NCBI GenBank assembly: GCA_023431405.1
Contig: JAEYVZ010000049.1
Span: 1 to 64,000 of the forward strand
Direction: 5' to 3'
Length of the DNA stretch: 64,000 bases
Origin: Actinomycetes bacterium
GTDB lineage: Bacteria; Actinomycetota; Actinomycetes; Actinomycetales; Microbacteriaceae
Shown here: one piece after another, positions 7,368 to 16,425 of the stretch
How the letters are laid out: the number at the start of each line of letters is the position of its first letter
Position numbering within the stretch: position 1 is the stretch's first letter
Translations under genes and position numbers: made by a program
The notes under the pieces: generated by a model
The model's input: the letters and a program-made list of their open reading frames with translations, nothing else
Databases searched by the model: none
What the model was told of the DNA's origin: nothing

Positions 7368-9101
7368 GTGGCTGCACCCACCCCTGTCCGTCGTGCGTGG
7401 CGGGCCCTCACGGGCCTGATCGCACTCACGGCCCTCCTGTTCGGCATCAACGCCCTCGGCGTCTACGTCTTCACCGACTCCGAAGGCAACCCCGGCAGCT
7501 CCTGGGTTCCCGAGCTCGCGCTCGACCTCCAGGGCGGCACCCAGATCATCCTGGAGGCGAAGACCCCCGATGGGAGCCGACCCTCGCAGGAGCAGATGGA
7601 CCAGGCGGCTGCGATCATCCGGCAGCGTGTGGACGCGTCCGGTGTCGGCGAGGCCGACATCACGACGCAGGCGGGCAACCAGATCGTCGTCCAAGTCCCC
7701 GGACAGGCCGACGAGGAGACGCGCAACCGCATCGAGGCATCCGCGCAGCTTCAGCTGCGTGCGGTGATCTACACCGCCGCACCCTCGACGTCATACGTGG
7801 GCGAAGACGGCAAGGAGACGCCCTACCCGACTCCCGACCCGACGCTGAACGCCACGCCCACCGCGGAGCCGAGCAACGGAAGCGACCCGAGCTGGGTCAC
7901 CGACGCTCTGTACGCCAAGTTCCTCGCGTACGACTGCGCAGATCCGTCGAACGACCCGGCGAACGAGCCCCAGGGCGAACCACTCATCACGTGTGAGTCC
8001 GACGGTTCGGCGAAGTACATCCTCGGCCCCGTCGAGCTCGACGGCTCGTCGATCTCCGACGCGACGAACGGCCTGAACACCCAGAACAACCAGTGGGCCG
8101 TCAACATCGTCTTCGACGGTCAGGGAACCGAGACCTTCGGCAAGATCAGCCAGCGCCTGTACGGCGAGACGCCGCCCCGCAACCAGTTCGCCTTCGTCCT
8201 CGACGGGCTCGTGCTGTCTGCACCCTCCATGAATGCGGTCATCCTCGACGGCAAGCCCCAGATCACCGGCAATTTCACACAGGAGACCTCGAAGACGCTC
8301 GCCGATCAGCTGAAGTACGGCGCGCTGCCGCTCAGCTTCGAAGTCCAGAGCTCCAACTCGATCTCGGCGACCCTCGGATCGCAGCAGCTTCAGATCGGCC
8401 TCATCGCAGGCCTCATCGGCCTGGCCCTGGTCGCCGTCTACTCGCTCGTGGTGTACCGATCCCTCGGGTTCGTCATCATCGCCTCACTCGTCGTGATGGG
8501 CGTCCTGACCTACATCACTCTCTGCATCCTCGCCTGGCGCATGGGCTTCCGCCTGTCGCTCGCCGGGGTCGCCGGCCTCATCGTGACGATCGGCTTCACC
8601 GCAGACTCCTTCATCGTCTACTTCGAGCGCATCCGCGACGAGCTGCGAGACGGCAAGTCGATCACGAGCGCCGTCGAAGACGGGTGGGGTCGAGCCAAAC
8701 GCACGATCTACATCTCGAAGTCGATCAACATCCTGGCGGCGGTCGTGCTGTACATCCTCGCCGACGCCACGGTGAAGGGCTTCGCGTTCACGCTGGGTCT
8801 CACGACGCTCATCGACATCCTCATCTTCATCGCCTTCACGCATCCCGTTCTGCAGCTCCTGGCTCGCACGCGCTTCTTCGGCGGCGGTCACCCGCTCTCC
8901 GGGCTAGACCCCGAGGCGCTCGGTGCCGTCTACCGTGGTCGTGCACAGTTCCGCGCTCCGGTCGCCGCCACCGGCAAGACCGCCGCCGCACGCCGCGCAT
9001 CGCGATCCCGCGGAGAAGCTGAGCGGCGGCAGACCATCGCGGAGCGAAAGCTCGCCCAGAACAGTCCGAATACCCGCTCTACGACGGAGGGAGACGACTG
9101 A
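7368..9101 (+). CDS. secD: Protein translocase subunit SecD
   Basis: SecD, with SecF, uses the proton motive force to finish protein export across the membrane. GTG 7368 is preceded by AAGGA at a 7-nt distance. The 577 residues show one N-terminal membrane helix (GLIALTALLFGINALGVYVF), a large extracytoplasmic region with the conserved LDLQGGTQIILEA, and five helices in the last third, beginning at IGLIAGLIGLALVAVYSLVV and including GFTADSFIVYFERIRDE. A Pro/Thr-rich insert lies in the outer domain near residues 145-170. The C-terminal 70 residues are basic and cytoplasmic. Its stop overlaps the secF start (TGATG). Confidence 0.97.
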   Translation: MAAPTPVRRAWRALTGLIALTALLFGINALGVYVFTDSEGNPGSSWVPELALDLQGGTQIILEAKTPDGSRPSQEQMDQAAAIIRQRVDASGVGEADITTQAGNQIVVQVPGQADEETRNRIEASAQLQLRAVIYTAAPSTSYVGEDGKETPYPTPDPTLNATPTAEPSNGSDPSWVTDALYAKFLAYDCADPSNDPANEPQGEPLITCESDGSAKYILGPVELDGSSISDATNGLNTQNNQWAVNIVFDGQGTETFGKISQRLYGETPPRNQFAFVLDGLVLSAPSMNAVILDGKPQITGNFTQETSKTLADQLKYGALPLSFEVQSSNSISATLGSQQLQIGLIAGLIGLALVAVYSLVVYRSLGFVIIASLVVMGVLTYITLCILAWRMGFRLSLAGVAGLIVTIGFTADSFIVYFERIRDELRDGKSITSAVEDGWGRAKRTIYISKSINILAAVVLYILADATVKGFAFTLGLTTLIDILIFIAFTHPVLQLLARTRFFGGGHPLSGLDPEALGAVYRGRAQFRAPVAATGKTAAARRASRSRGEAERRQTIAERKLAQNSPNTRSTTEGDD

Positions 9102-10090
9102 TGCGCTCCATGAACGAGCTCGGTAACGACCTCTACACCGGGAAGACGTCGTTCCCGTTCGTCGGCCGCCGTCGCACCTGGTTCATCATCGCCGCGATCC
9201 TGGTGATCGGCGCGGCACTCGTGCCCGTCTTCCGTCCGATCCAGTTCTCCATCGAGTTCACCGGCGGTTCGCAGTTCACGGTCAACGATGTGGCGTCACC
9301 CGATCAGCTTCTCGCCACCGACGCCGTACAGTCGGTGGTTCCCGGAGCGACGACGAAGGTCACCACGATCGGCGATGACGCGGTGCGCGTGCAGACCGAC
9401 CAGATGACCGACCCCGAGACCCGGGCCGTCACCGCGGCCCTGGCCGAAGCGTATGGGGTCGACGAGGCAAGCGTCAGCTCTTCGTTCATCGGCCCCAGCT
9501 GGGGGCAGGACGTCACTCGACAGTCGCTGTGGGGGCTCGCGATCTTCCTCGCGCTGACCTTCCTCATCCTCGCGATCTACTTCCGCACGTGGAAGATGTC
9601 GGTCGCCGCCATCATCGGCCTGGTCGACGTGCTCGTCATCACGGTCGGCATCTACGCCGTGTTCGGCTTCGAGATCTCGCCGGCCGCTGTGATCGGCTTC
9701 CTCACGATCCTCTCGTACTCGCTGTACGACACCACTGTCGTGTTCGACAAGATCCGCGAGAACACCTCGGAAGACGGTGAGAAGTCCGGCCGCACGTTCG
9801 GGGAGTCGGTGAACCTCGCCGTCAACCAGACGCTGGTGCGATCGATCAACACGACCGTCGTGGCCGCGCTGCCCACCGGCGCGATCCTGTTCATCGGTGC
9901 CCTGTGGCTGGGCGCCCAGACGCTCACCGACATCTCGCTGTCGATCTTCGTCGGCACGATCGTGGCGGCCTACTCCACGCTGTTCGTCGCCGCGCCGCTC
10001 TACTCGCTCATGCGCGAGAACGAACCCGGCATGGCAGAACGCGATGAGCGCGTGCGCACGGCGCGCCAGAAGGCCGTCGCGGCGGCGTGA
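9101..10090 (+). CDS. secF: Protein translocase subunit SecF
   Basis: The 329-residue partner of SecD, translated from an ATG that shares its A with the SecD stop. It has an N-terminal membrane helix (RRTWFIIAAILVIGAALVPVF), the conserved FTGGSQFTV motif, an outer domain, and five further helices with the SecF motif SLYDTTVVFDKIREN. Length and topology are normal. The gene ends about 50 nt before rel, which has its own promoter and ribosome binding site. Confidence 0.97.
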   Translation: MRSMNELGNDLYTGKTSFPFVGRRRTWFIIAAILVIGAALVPVFRPIQFSIEFTGGSQFTVNDVASPDQLLATDAVQSVVPGATTKVTTIGDDAVRVQTDQMTDPETRAVTAALAEAYGVDEASVSSSFIGPSWGQDVTRQSLWGLAIFLALTFLILAIYFRTWKMSVAAIIGLVDVLVITVGIYAVFGFEISPAAVIGFLTILSYSLYDTTVVFDKIRENTSEDGEKSGRTFGESVNLAVNQTLVRSINTTVVAALPTGAILFIGALWLGAQTLTDISLSIFVGTIVAAYSTLFVAAPLYSLMRENEPGMAERDERVRTARQKAVAAA

Positions 10091-10106
10091 CGTGCGCCGG
10101 CGGGCG

Positions 10107-10112
10107 TAGGAT
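10107..10112 (+). promoter_or_regulatory. -10 box for rel
   Basis: TAGGAT lies 31 nt before the rel ATG. Unlike the leaderless cases, a strong ribosome binding site, GGAGGTGA at 10132-10139, follows it, so the rel mRNA has a short leader. Confidence 0.5.
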
Positions 10113-10143
10113 TGAAGGATTCTGAGACGGCGGAGGTGACCTC

Positions 10144-12405
10144 ATGACGGACACTGTGTCGTCTGGCTCCACCCCGCCCCAGAGCTCGCTGCGGCGCCTC
10201 GTGCCGAGGCTGTTCTCGCGCGCACCGTCGCGAGACGGCGTCGAGCTGCTGATCCGCACGGTTCGCACGCATCACCCGCGAGGCGACATCGCGGTCATCG
10301 AGCGTGCCTACCAGACGGCCGCCAAGGCCCACGCCTCGCAGAAACGCCAGAGCGGTGAACCGTACATCACGCACCCTCTCGCGGTGGCGCAGATTCTCGC
10401 GGAACTCGGGCTCGGCCCGCGCGCCATCGCCGCAGCCCTCCTGCACGACACCGTCGAAGACACCGACTACAGCCTCGACCAGCTCCGCGAGGAGTTCGGC
10501 AGCGAAGTAGCGATGCTCGTGGACGGCGTCACCAAGCTCGACAAGGTCAAATACGGCGACGCCGCGCAGGCCGAGACGGTGCGGAAGATGATCGTGGCGA
10601 TGTCGAAAGACATCCGCGTCCTGCTCATCAAACTCGCCGACCGGCTGCACAACGCCCGCACGTGGGGCTTCGTCCCGCCGGAGAAGGCGGCGAAGAAGGC
10701 CACCGAGACGCTCGAGATCTACGCACCCCTGGCGCATCGCCTGGGTATCCAGGCCATCAAGAGCGAACTCGAAGACCTCTCGTTCGCGGTGCTCCACCCG
10801 AAGCTCTACGTCGAAATCGACAGCCTCGTGAAGCAGCGCACCCCGCAGCGCGAGCAGTACGTGCAGTCCGTCATCGAAGCGGTCGAAGCCGACCTGCGCG
10901 ACCTGCGCATCCGCGGGCGCATCATGGGCCGTCCGAAGCAGCTCTACTCGGTGTACCAGAAGATGGTCGTCCGAGGCCGCGAGTTCGACGACATCTACGA
11001 CCTCATCGGCATCCGCGTGCTCGTCAACACCGTTCGCGACTGCTACGCGGTGCTCGGCGCCATCCACGCCCGTTGGACGCCGATCCCGGGGCGTTTCAAG
11101 GACTACATCGCCACACCCAAGTTCAACCTCTACCAGTCGCTGCACACGACTGTCATCGGCCCCGGCGGGAGGACCGTCGAGATCCAGATCCGTACTAACG
11201 AGATGCACCAGCAGGCCGAGTACGGTGTCGCCGCGCACTGGAAGTACAAAGAGCGGATGAACGGCGGCAAGGCCGACGAGAAGTCCGTCGACACCGATAT
11301 GGCGTGGCTTGCTCGCATCTCCGACTGGCAGGCCGAGACCGCCGACCCGGGCGAATTCCTCGACTCGCTCCGGTTCGAGATCGGCGCCAAAGAGGTGTAC
11401 GTCTTCACCCCCAAGGGCCGCGTGATCGGTCTGCCTGCCGGCGGCACCCCTGTCGACTTCGCCTACGCCGTCCACACCGAGGTCGGCCATCGCACGATGG
11501 GCGCGAAGGTCAACGGCCGACTCGTCCCGCTGGAGTCCGAACTGCACTCGGGCGACGTCGTCGAGGTCTTCACGTCGAAGAATCCCGACGCCGGTCCGAG
11601 CCAGGACTGGCTGAGCTTCGTGAAGTCGACCAGGGCGCGCAGCAAGATCCGCGGCTGGTTCACGAAAGAGCGCCGCGACGAGGCGATCGAACAGGGGAAG
11701 GATGCCATCGCTCGTGCGATGCGCCGCCAGAACCTGCCGCTTCAGCGCCTGATGAATCAAGACTCGTTCACCGAGGTCGCCCACCAACTCCGTTACGAAG
11801 ACGTCACAGCCCTCTACGCCGCCGTCGGCGAGGGACACGTGTCGACCCAGTCGGTGATCGAGAAGGTCACCGCGCTCGTCAGCACCCATGAAGACACCTC
11901 CACCGGTCCCATCGATCTGCCGCCGGTGGGCCGATCGAAAGCGCCGCGCGGCGGCGACTCCGGCGTTCTCGTCCGTGGTGCTCCCGACATCCTCGTCAAG
12001 CTCGCGAAATGCTGCACCCCCGTGCCGGGTGACGAGATCGTCGGCTTCGTGACGCGGGGGAGCGGCGTATCCGTGCACCGCTCGGATTGCACGAACGTCC
12101 GGGCGCTGCAGGCCGACCCGGAGCGCATGATCGACGTCACATGGGCACCGACGACGAAGAGCGTCTTCCTTGTTCAGATCCAGGTCGAGGCTCTCGACCG
12201 GTCGGGGCTTCTCAGCGACATCACCCGCGTGCTGAGCGAGCATCACGTCAACATCCTGTCGGCATCGGTTCAGACCAACAACGATCGCCTGGCGCTCAGT
12301 CGCTACGTCTTCGAGATGGGCGACATCGTGCATCTCGACCGTGTGCTCAACGCAGTTCGGCGCATCGACGCCGTGTACGACGTGTACCGCGTCACCTCGT
12401 CGTGA
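10144..12405 (+). CDS. rel: Bifunctional (p)ppGpp synthetase/hydrolase Rel
   Basis: The 753-residue enzyme makes and degrades (p)ppGpp and so sets the stringent response. The HD hydrolase domain is intact: His77 in ITHPLAVAQ, His101-Asp102 and Glu105-Asp106 in LLHDTVEDTDYS, and DRLHNARTW. The synthetase domain follows (EFDDIYDLIGIRVLV near 280-294). It has the RFKD motif at 317-320, the charge pattern of bifunctional Rel enzymes rather than synthetase-only RelA. A TGS domain (VYVFTPKGRVIGLPAG) and a C-terminal ACT domain come next. A strong GGAGGTGA binding site precedes it. Its 3' end overlaps an opposing gene by 14 bp. Confidence 0.98.
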   Translation: MTDTVSSGSTPPQSSLRRLVPRLFSRAPSRDGVELLIRTVRTHHPRGDIAVIERAYQTAAKAHASQKRQSGEPYITHPLAVAQILAELGLGPRAIAAALLHDTVEDTDYSLDQLREEFGSEVAMLVDGVTKLDKVKYGDAAQAETVRKMIVAMSKDIRVLLIKLADRLHNARTWGFVPPEKAAKKATETLEIYAPLAHRLGIQAIKSELEDLSFAVLHPKLYVEIDSLVKQRTPQREQYVQSVIEAVEADLRDLRIRGRIMGRPKQLYSVYQKMVVRGREFDDIYDLIGIRVLVNTVRDCYAVLGAIHARWTPIPGRFKDYIATPKFNLYQSLHTTVIGPGGRTVEIQIRTNEMHQQAEYGVAAHWKYKERMNGGKADEKSVDTDMAWLARISDWQAETADPGEFLDSLRFEIGAKEVYVFTPKGRVIGLPAGGTPVDFAYAVHTEVGHRTMGAKVNGRLVPLESELHSGDVVEVFTSKNPDAGPSQDWLSFVKSTRARSKIRGWFTKERRDEAIEQGKDAIARAMRRQNLPLQRLMNQDSFTEVAHQLRYEDVTALYAAVGEGHVSTQSVIEKVTALVSTHEDTSTGPIDLPPVGRSKAPRGGDSGVLVRGAPDILVKLAKCCTPVPGDEIVGFVTRGSGVSVHRSDCTNVRALQADPERMIDVTWAPTTKSVFLVQIQVEALDRSGLLSDITRVLSEHHVNILSASVQTNNDRLALSRYVFEMGDIVHLDRVLNAVRRIDAVYDVYRVTSS

Positions 12406-12964
12406 CGAGCAGCCCGCGAAGGTGATCTATCGCCGGGCGCTTGAGATGCACCGGCCCGGCATCGTCGAACCACGCGATCGCGGAGCGCACCGCCGTCGGG
12501 TCCCACTCCACGAACGCTTCGATGACCTCGATGCCCTCGCCGGTGCGGACGTGATCGCGAACGAGGTCGACGAGTGTGCGGGGAACGCTCGTCACAGTGA
12601 CCCCCGCGACGCGGAGGGCGTCACGAGTCGGCAGCCTCATGTCGCTGTAGCCCAGGCGGGAGTCGAGGACCGGTGACACCCGCTTCTGCACGCATCGCTG
12701 CGTCCGGTGACGAGAAGGCGGATCGTGGATCGCGCCGTGCACCCAGGCAGCGGACTCATGCGTCGCCGCCAGGTGGGTGCCGAGGATGCCGCGCAGCGAA
12801 CCGGCGCGCAACTCCCTCGTCTCGACCGCGTCTGTCGGCATGAACGCGTCACCGATCTCGATGAGGTCGCCGTCGAGGCGGGCGGCCATCAGCTCGGGAA
12901 GCGAAAGCCGATCATCGGCGAAGTAGAGGAAGGGCCACGTCACCCCGCCACTCTGCCGGAACAC
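12392..12964 (-). CDS. AbiEi antitoxin-like/hypothetical protein
   Basis: A protein of up to 190 residues. The segments ATHESAAWVHGA near residue 70 and GVTVTSVPRTLVDLVRDH near residue 120 resemble the HxSAAxLxG and LPVTSPARTLLDLA motifs of the AbiEi antitoxin/DUF559-neighbourhood family common in actinobacteria. This is pattern recognition only. The start is unsure: GTG 12964 gives the full length, and GTG 12943 would remove seven residues. No AbiEii-like nucleotidyltransferase toxin lies beside it, so if it is an antitoxin it is an orphan. It is convergent with rel and their coding regions overlap by 14 bp. Confidence 0.55.
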   Translation of the reverse strand: MFRQSGGVTWPFLYFADDRLSLPELMAARLDGDLIEIGDAFMPTDAVETRELRAGSLRGILGTHLAATHESAAWVHGAIHDPPSRHRTQRCVQKRVSPVLDSRLGYSDMRLPTRDALRVAGVTVTSVPRTLVDLVRDHVRTGEGIEVIEAFVEWDPTAVRSAIAWFDDAGPVHLKRPAIDHLRGLLVTTR

Positions 12965-13068
12965 GCCATCGGGTGTCGGTGATCACGACGGAATGTGGAC
13001 AACCCGACTCTCCCCGTGCCCACAACGCCGGCCCGGCAACCTCGCACAGAGTGCGCCGTCGAAGCGTT

Positions 13069-14616
13069 TCAGCCGCCGAGAGCCTTGAGCCACGACTTGC
13101 GCGCTGCGAGAGCTTCCTCCGCCTTGGCGATGCGTGCCTTGTCCTTGCTCGCCTTCGCGGCGGTGAGATCGTCCTCGAGCTTGGCGATCGCGTCGACCAG
13201 CTGCTGCGTCATGTCGTTCTGACGCGCCTTGGTCTCCGGGTTGTTGCTCTTCCACTCGGCGTCCTCGCGCGCCTTCACTCCCTGCTCGATCTTGCGCAGT
13301 TCGTCGTCGAGCGACCGCTCGGCCTCGCGAGGGAAGATGCGTCCGATGTCATCCCACCGACGCTGGATGCCCGTCAGCAGCGACCGCGCCTTGGCTGTGT
13401 CCTTCTCCTTCGGGACGGCAGAAGCCTCTTCCAGGAGCGCTTTCTTCGCGTCGATCTTCTCTTTCGAGGCTTCGGCGTCCGCGTGCTCGCGCTCGGCGCG
13501 CGCACCGTAGAGCGCGTCTCCTGCTGCCTTGAAGCGCGCCCACAACGCGTCGTCGACCTTCTTGCCTGCGCGGCCGGCGGACTTCCACTCGTCGAGGAGG
13601 GAGCGGTAGGCGGCGATGCCGTCCTCGCCCTTCGACGCGAGAGCCTCGGCACGCTCGACGAGCTTCGACTTGACGTCACGCGCGGCCTTGTGTGCCTCGT
13701 CGAGGTTGGAGTAGAACTCGCGACGGTTCTTGTCGAACACCGCCCGCGCGTCGCGGAATCGCTTCCACAGCTGCTGTCCGACGTTCTTCGGAAGCCGCGG
13801 CCCGTTGGCCTGGTGCGCCTGCCACCGTTCGAACAGCGTGGTGACCTCTGCGGAGGTCTGCTTCCACTGGATCGACTTGGGGTCCCTCGCAGCGATCGCC
13901 TCGATCTCCTCGACGAGGCTCGTACGCTCTGCGATGGCGGCGTCGACCGCTTCGCGGTGCGCCTGTGCCTCCTCGGCGGATGCTTCGGAGAGCGACGCAT
14001 CGAGTGCGGTCAGACGTGCTTCGAGGGCGGCGAGGTCGCCCACCGCAGAAGCGCCCGAGACCCGCTCCCGGACGGTCTTGAGGGTGCTGCGGAGGTCGCT
14101 CGCCGTCGCACCACCTCGGCGGTGCCTGACCTCGAGGAGCGTCACCTCGCTCGTCAGGTCGCTGAACTTCCGCTCGAAGTAGGCCAGGGCCTCCTCGGGC
14201 GTGCCGTCGGGGTACTGCCCGACCACTCGCCAGATCTCGCCTTCCCGCACGGAGACGGTTCCGTCGTCGTGGACGCGACCCCACTCGGTGGTCGTGACGA
14301 CGATGGCATCGACGGCGGGAACGCCCTGCTCCTCAGCCGGAAAGGCATCCACGGCATCGGGCGCGGCATCGGCAGCGGATGCGGCGGACTCTTCAGCGGC
14401 GGACTCTTCAGCCGCGGACTCTTCATGGGCGGGCGACGGATCGGCGGCAGGCTCCGTTTCGGTCGCGGCGTCCGCGGCGTCGACGTCGACGCCGTCGGAG
14501 TCGGCGTTCGCCTCGATCACGGTCTCATCGCGAGCATCGAGCTCGTTCGTCGTGGAGTCGCTCGGAGCGGATTCTGCGGGTACGGAAGTCACGGGATGCA
14601 CCTCGTCGCGGCTCAC
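13069..14616 (-). CDS. DUF349 domain-containing protein
   Basis: A 515-residue cytoplasmic protein. The first 100 residues are acidic and low in complexity (Ala, Glu, Asp, Ser, with repeats of EESAAEESAAEE). The rest is helical and charged and carries several DUF349 repeats, each about 75 residues, recognisable by patterns such as LWKRFRDARAVFDKNR and LWARFKAAGDALYGARAE. No enzymatic motif is visible and its function is unknown. It uses GTG 14616. A TAGGCT box on the minus strand (14643-14648) lies 26 nt upstream. The gene is a standard companion of rel in actinobacterial genomes. Confidence 0.85.
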   Translation of the reverse strand: MSRDEVHPVTSVPAESAPSDSTTNELDARDETVIEANADSDGVDVDAADAATETEPAADPSPAHEESAAEESAAEESAASAADAAPDAVDAFPAEEQGVPAVDAIVVTTTEWGRVHDDGTVSVREGEIWRVVGQYPDGTPEEALAYFERKFSDLTSEVTLLEVRHRRGGATASDLRSTLKTVRERVSGASAVGDLAALEARLTALDASLSEASAEEAQAHREAVDAAIAERTSLVEEIEAIAARDPKSIQWKQTSAEVTTLFERWQAHQANGPRLPKNVGQQLWKRFRDARAVFDKNRREFYSNLDEAHKAARDVKSKLVERAEALASKGEDGIAAYRSLLDEWKSAGRAGKKVDDALWARFKAAGDALYGARAEREHADAEASKEKIDAKKALLEEASAVPKEKDTAKARSLLTGIQRRWDDIGRIFPREAERSLDDELRKIEQGVKAREDAEWKSNNPETKARQNDMTQQLVDAIAKLEDDLTAAKASKDKARIAKAEEALAARKSWLKALGG

Positions 14617-14642
14617 GCCGCCTGGGGGTTCGGTCGGCTGCC

Positions 14643-14648
14643 AGCCTA
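14643..14648 (-). promoter_or_regulatory. -10 box for the DUF349 gene
   Basis: On the minus strand the sequence reads TATAGGCT, giving TAGGCT or TATAGG as the hexamer. It stands 26 nt before GTG 14616, in the 42-bp gap after the small membrane protein gene. Confidence 0.4.
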
Positions 14649-14658
14649 TACGGCAGCG

Positions 14659-14985
14659 TCAGGGCGTGGGAGTGGGGGACGGGGAGTCTGTGGGAAGCGG
14701 AGTGGGGCTGACCTGCGGTGCAGGAGTGTCGACGCCGGCGGTCGGGGACGGCGAAGGCGTCGTCGTCGACGACGGGGTGGGCAGGGGCTGACCGGGACCG
14801 ACGGTGTAGTACGCCACCTGACCCGCGATCACGGCGAGGATCAGCGCACCTCCCACGACTCCCGCGACGATGTTGTCGCGCCGGCGTCGCCGTCCGAGGG
14901 CCTGATGGAACTCCCGGCGCGCCTGATACAGCCGTGCACGGTCACGCGATGCGCGCGCGCTCTTCCTGCCTGCACCCGAAGCCAC
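14659..14985 (-). CDS. Small membrane protein with Pro/Ser/Thr-rich tail (possible PPIase stump)
   Basis: A 108-residue protein. A basic cytoplasmic N-terminus (GRKSARASRDRARLYQARRE) is followed by one membrane helix (NIVAGVVGGALILAVIAGQVAYY) and a tail made almost only of Pro, Ser and Thr. GTG 14985 has a strong AAGGAGGT binding site at 14989-14996. The N-terminal part resembles the anchor of membrane-bound cyclophilin-type peptidyl-prolyl isomerases that occupy this site next to the DUF349 gene in related bacteria (from memory). The isomerase domain is absent and the 42 bp before the next gene cannot hold it. It may be a shortened, still expressed product. Confidence 0.6.
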   Translation of the reverse strand: MASGAGRKSARASRDRARLYQARREFHQALGRRRRRDNIVAGVVGGALILAVIAGQVAYYTVGPGQPLPTPSSTTTPSPSPTAGVDTPAPQVSPTPLPTDSPSPTPTP

Positions 14986-15021
14986 GGGACCTCCTTCGCT
15001 TCCCGGAGATCCGGGTGGGGA

Positions 15022-15027
15022 AAGCCT
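15022..15027 (-). promoter_or_regulatory. -10 box for the small membrane protein gene
   Basis: TAGGCT on the minus strand, preceded by GAA, lies 36 nt before GTG 14985. It is divergent from the rarA promoter about 50 bp away. Confidence 0.45.
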
Positions 15028-15078
15028 ATTCGCAGGCGCGGGCAGGCGACAAACGCGCCGGAGGCCTCAGGCCGCCGT

Positions 15079-15084
15079 TAGCCT
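15079..15084 (+). promoter_or_regulatory. -10 box for rarA (leaderless type)
   Basis: TAGCCT ends 6 nt before the rarA GTG at 15091, predicting a leaderless transcript. Confidence 0.5.
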
Positions 15085-15090
15085 TGTGGG

Positions 15091-16425
15091 GTGACCAGCC
15101 CCACCGCCCTCTTCCAGGGGCAGACCCCACTCGCCGTGCGCATGCGGCCGGTGTCCCTGGACGAGGTCGCAGGCCAGGGGCACCTGCTTCGGCCGGGCTC
15201 GCCGCTCGTCGCCCTCGCCGATCCGCAGGGCTCCACACGCTCGGCGGTGTCCGTCATCCTGTGGGGGCCGCCCGGGACGGGCAAGACGACGTTGGCGCAG
15301 GCGATCGCCCGTACGTCCGGGCGCCGCTTCGTCGAACTTTCGGCGGTGACCGCCGGCGTCCGCGACGTGCGCGAGGTCATGCAGGAGGCGATGAACCAAC
15401 GGGACCTCTACGGCGTCTCGACCATCCTGTTCCTCGACGAGATCCATCGATTCACGAAGGCGCAGCAGGACGCCCTGCTCCCCGGCGTCGAGAACGGATG
15501 GGTCATCCTCATCGCCGCGACCACGGAGAACCCCTCGTTCTCGGTGATCTCCCCTCTGCTCTCGCGCTCGCTGCTGCTGACCCTGCAGCCGCTCACCGAC
15601 GAAGACCTCGCACACCTGATCGATCGTGCCGTCAGCGATCCTCGAGGGCTCGGGGGAGCGGTCGAGCTGGCCCCCGAAGCCCGCGCCGCGATGATCCAGC
15701 TCGCTTCCGGAGACGCGCGGCGGGCCCTCACGTCACTGGAGGCGGCGGCATCGATGGTCGTCGTGCCGCCCGACGGCGCCGACGAGGCCCCCGTGATCAC
15801 GGCCGATCATGTCGCCCAGGCCGTGGATCGCGCTCTGCTGCGTTACGACAAGCAGGGCGACGAGCACTACGACGTCATCAGCGCCTTCATCAAGTCGATC
15901 CGCGGCTCCGACGTCGACGCCGCGCTGCACTACCTCGCGCGCATGATCGAGGCGGGGGAGGACCCTCGGTTCATCGCCCGCCGCCTGGTGATCTCGGCCG
16001 CCGAAGACATCGGACTCGCTGATCCCCAGGCCCTGCAGATCGCCGTGGCGGCGGCGGATGCCGTTGCGTTCATCGGCATGCCGGAAGGGCGCATCCCCCT
16101 CGCCGAAGCGACGGCCTACCTCGCGACCACGGCGAAGTCGAACGCCGCCTACATCGCGATCGACCAGGCCATCGCGGATGTGAGACGGGGAGGATTCGGT
16201 CGTGTGCCCCGCCACCTGCGCGACGCGCACTACCCGGGCGCGAAGCGGCTCGGACACGGCAAGGGCTATGTGTACCCGCACGACCTCGAGGTAGGCGTCG
16301 CGGCGCAGCAGTATCTTCCCGACGAGCTCACGGGACGCACCTACTACACGCCCACCGGCCGCGGGCTCGAGCGCGACATCTCCGCACGACTCGACAAGAT
16401 CCGCCGCATCCTGGGTGAACGGTGA
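15091..16425 (+). CDS. rarA: Replication-associated recombination protein A (RarA/MgsA)
   Basis: A 444-residue AAA+ ATPase of the RarA/Mgs1/WRNIP1 family. It acts at stalled replication forks and is related to clamp-loader subunits. Walker A is GPPGTGKT at 59-66 and Walker B is LFLDEIHRF. The sensor and arginine-finger region is ATTENPSFSVISPLLSRS. The C-terminal part with KSIRGSDVDAALHYLARM and PRFIARRLVISAAEDIGLA is the RarA-specific tetramerisation domain. Its last 4 nt (GTGA) are shared with the next gene, so the TPR-Nudix protein is co-translated with it. Confidence 0.95.
   Translation: MTSPTALFQGQTPLAVRMRPVSLDEVAGQGHLLRPGSPLVALADPQGSTRSAVSVILWGPPGTGKTTLAQAIARTSGRRFVELSAVTAGVRDVREVMQEAMNQRDLYGVSTILFLDEIHRFTKAQQDALLPGVENGWVILIAATTENPSFSVISPLLSRSLLLTLQPLTDEDLAHLIDRAVSDPRGLGGAVELAPEARAAMIQLASGDARRALTSLEAAASMVVVPPDGADEAPVITADHVAQAVDRALLRYDKQGDEHYDVISAFIKSIRGSDVDAALHYLARMIEAGEDPRFIARRLVISAAEDIGLADPQALQIAVAAADAVAFIGMPEGRIPLAEATAYLATTAKSNAAYIAIDQAIADVRRGGFGRVPRHLRDAHYPGAKRLGHGKGYVYPHDLEVGVAAQQYLPDELTGRTYYTPTGRGLERDISARLDKIRRILGER

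Noticed and set aside
13069..14616. Tandem nucleotide repeat around 14385-14420 as a regulatory repeat
   Set aside because: It encodes the Glu-Glu-Ser-Ala-Ala repeats of the acidic N-terminus of the DUF349 protein and is explained as coding low complexity.
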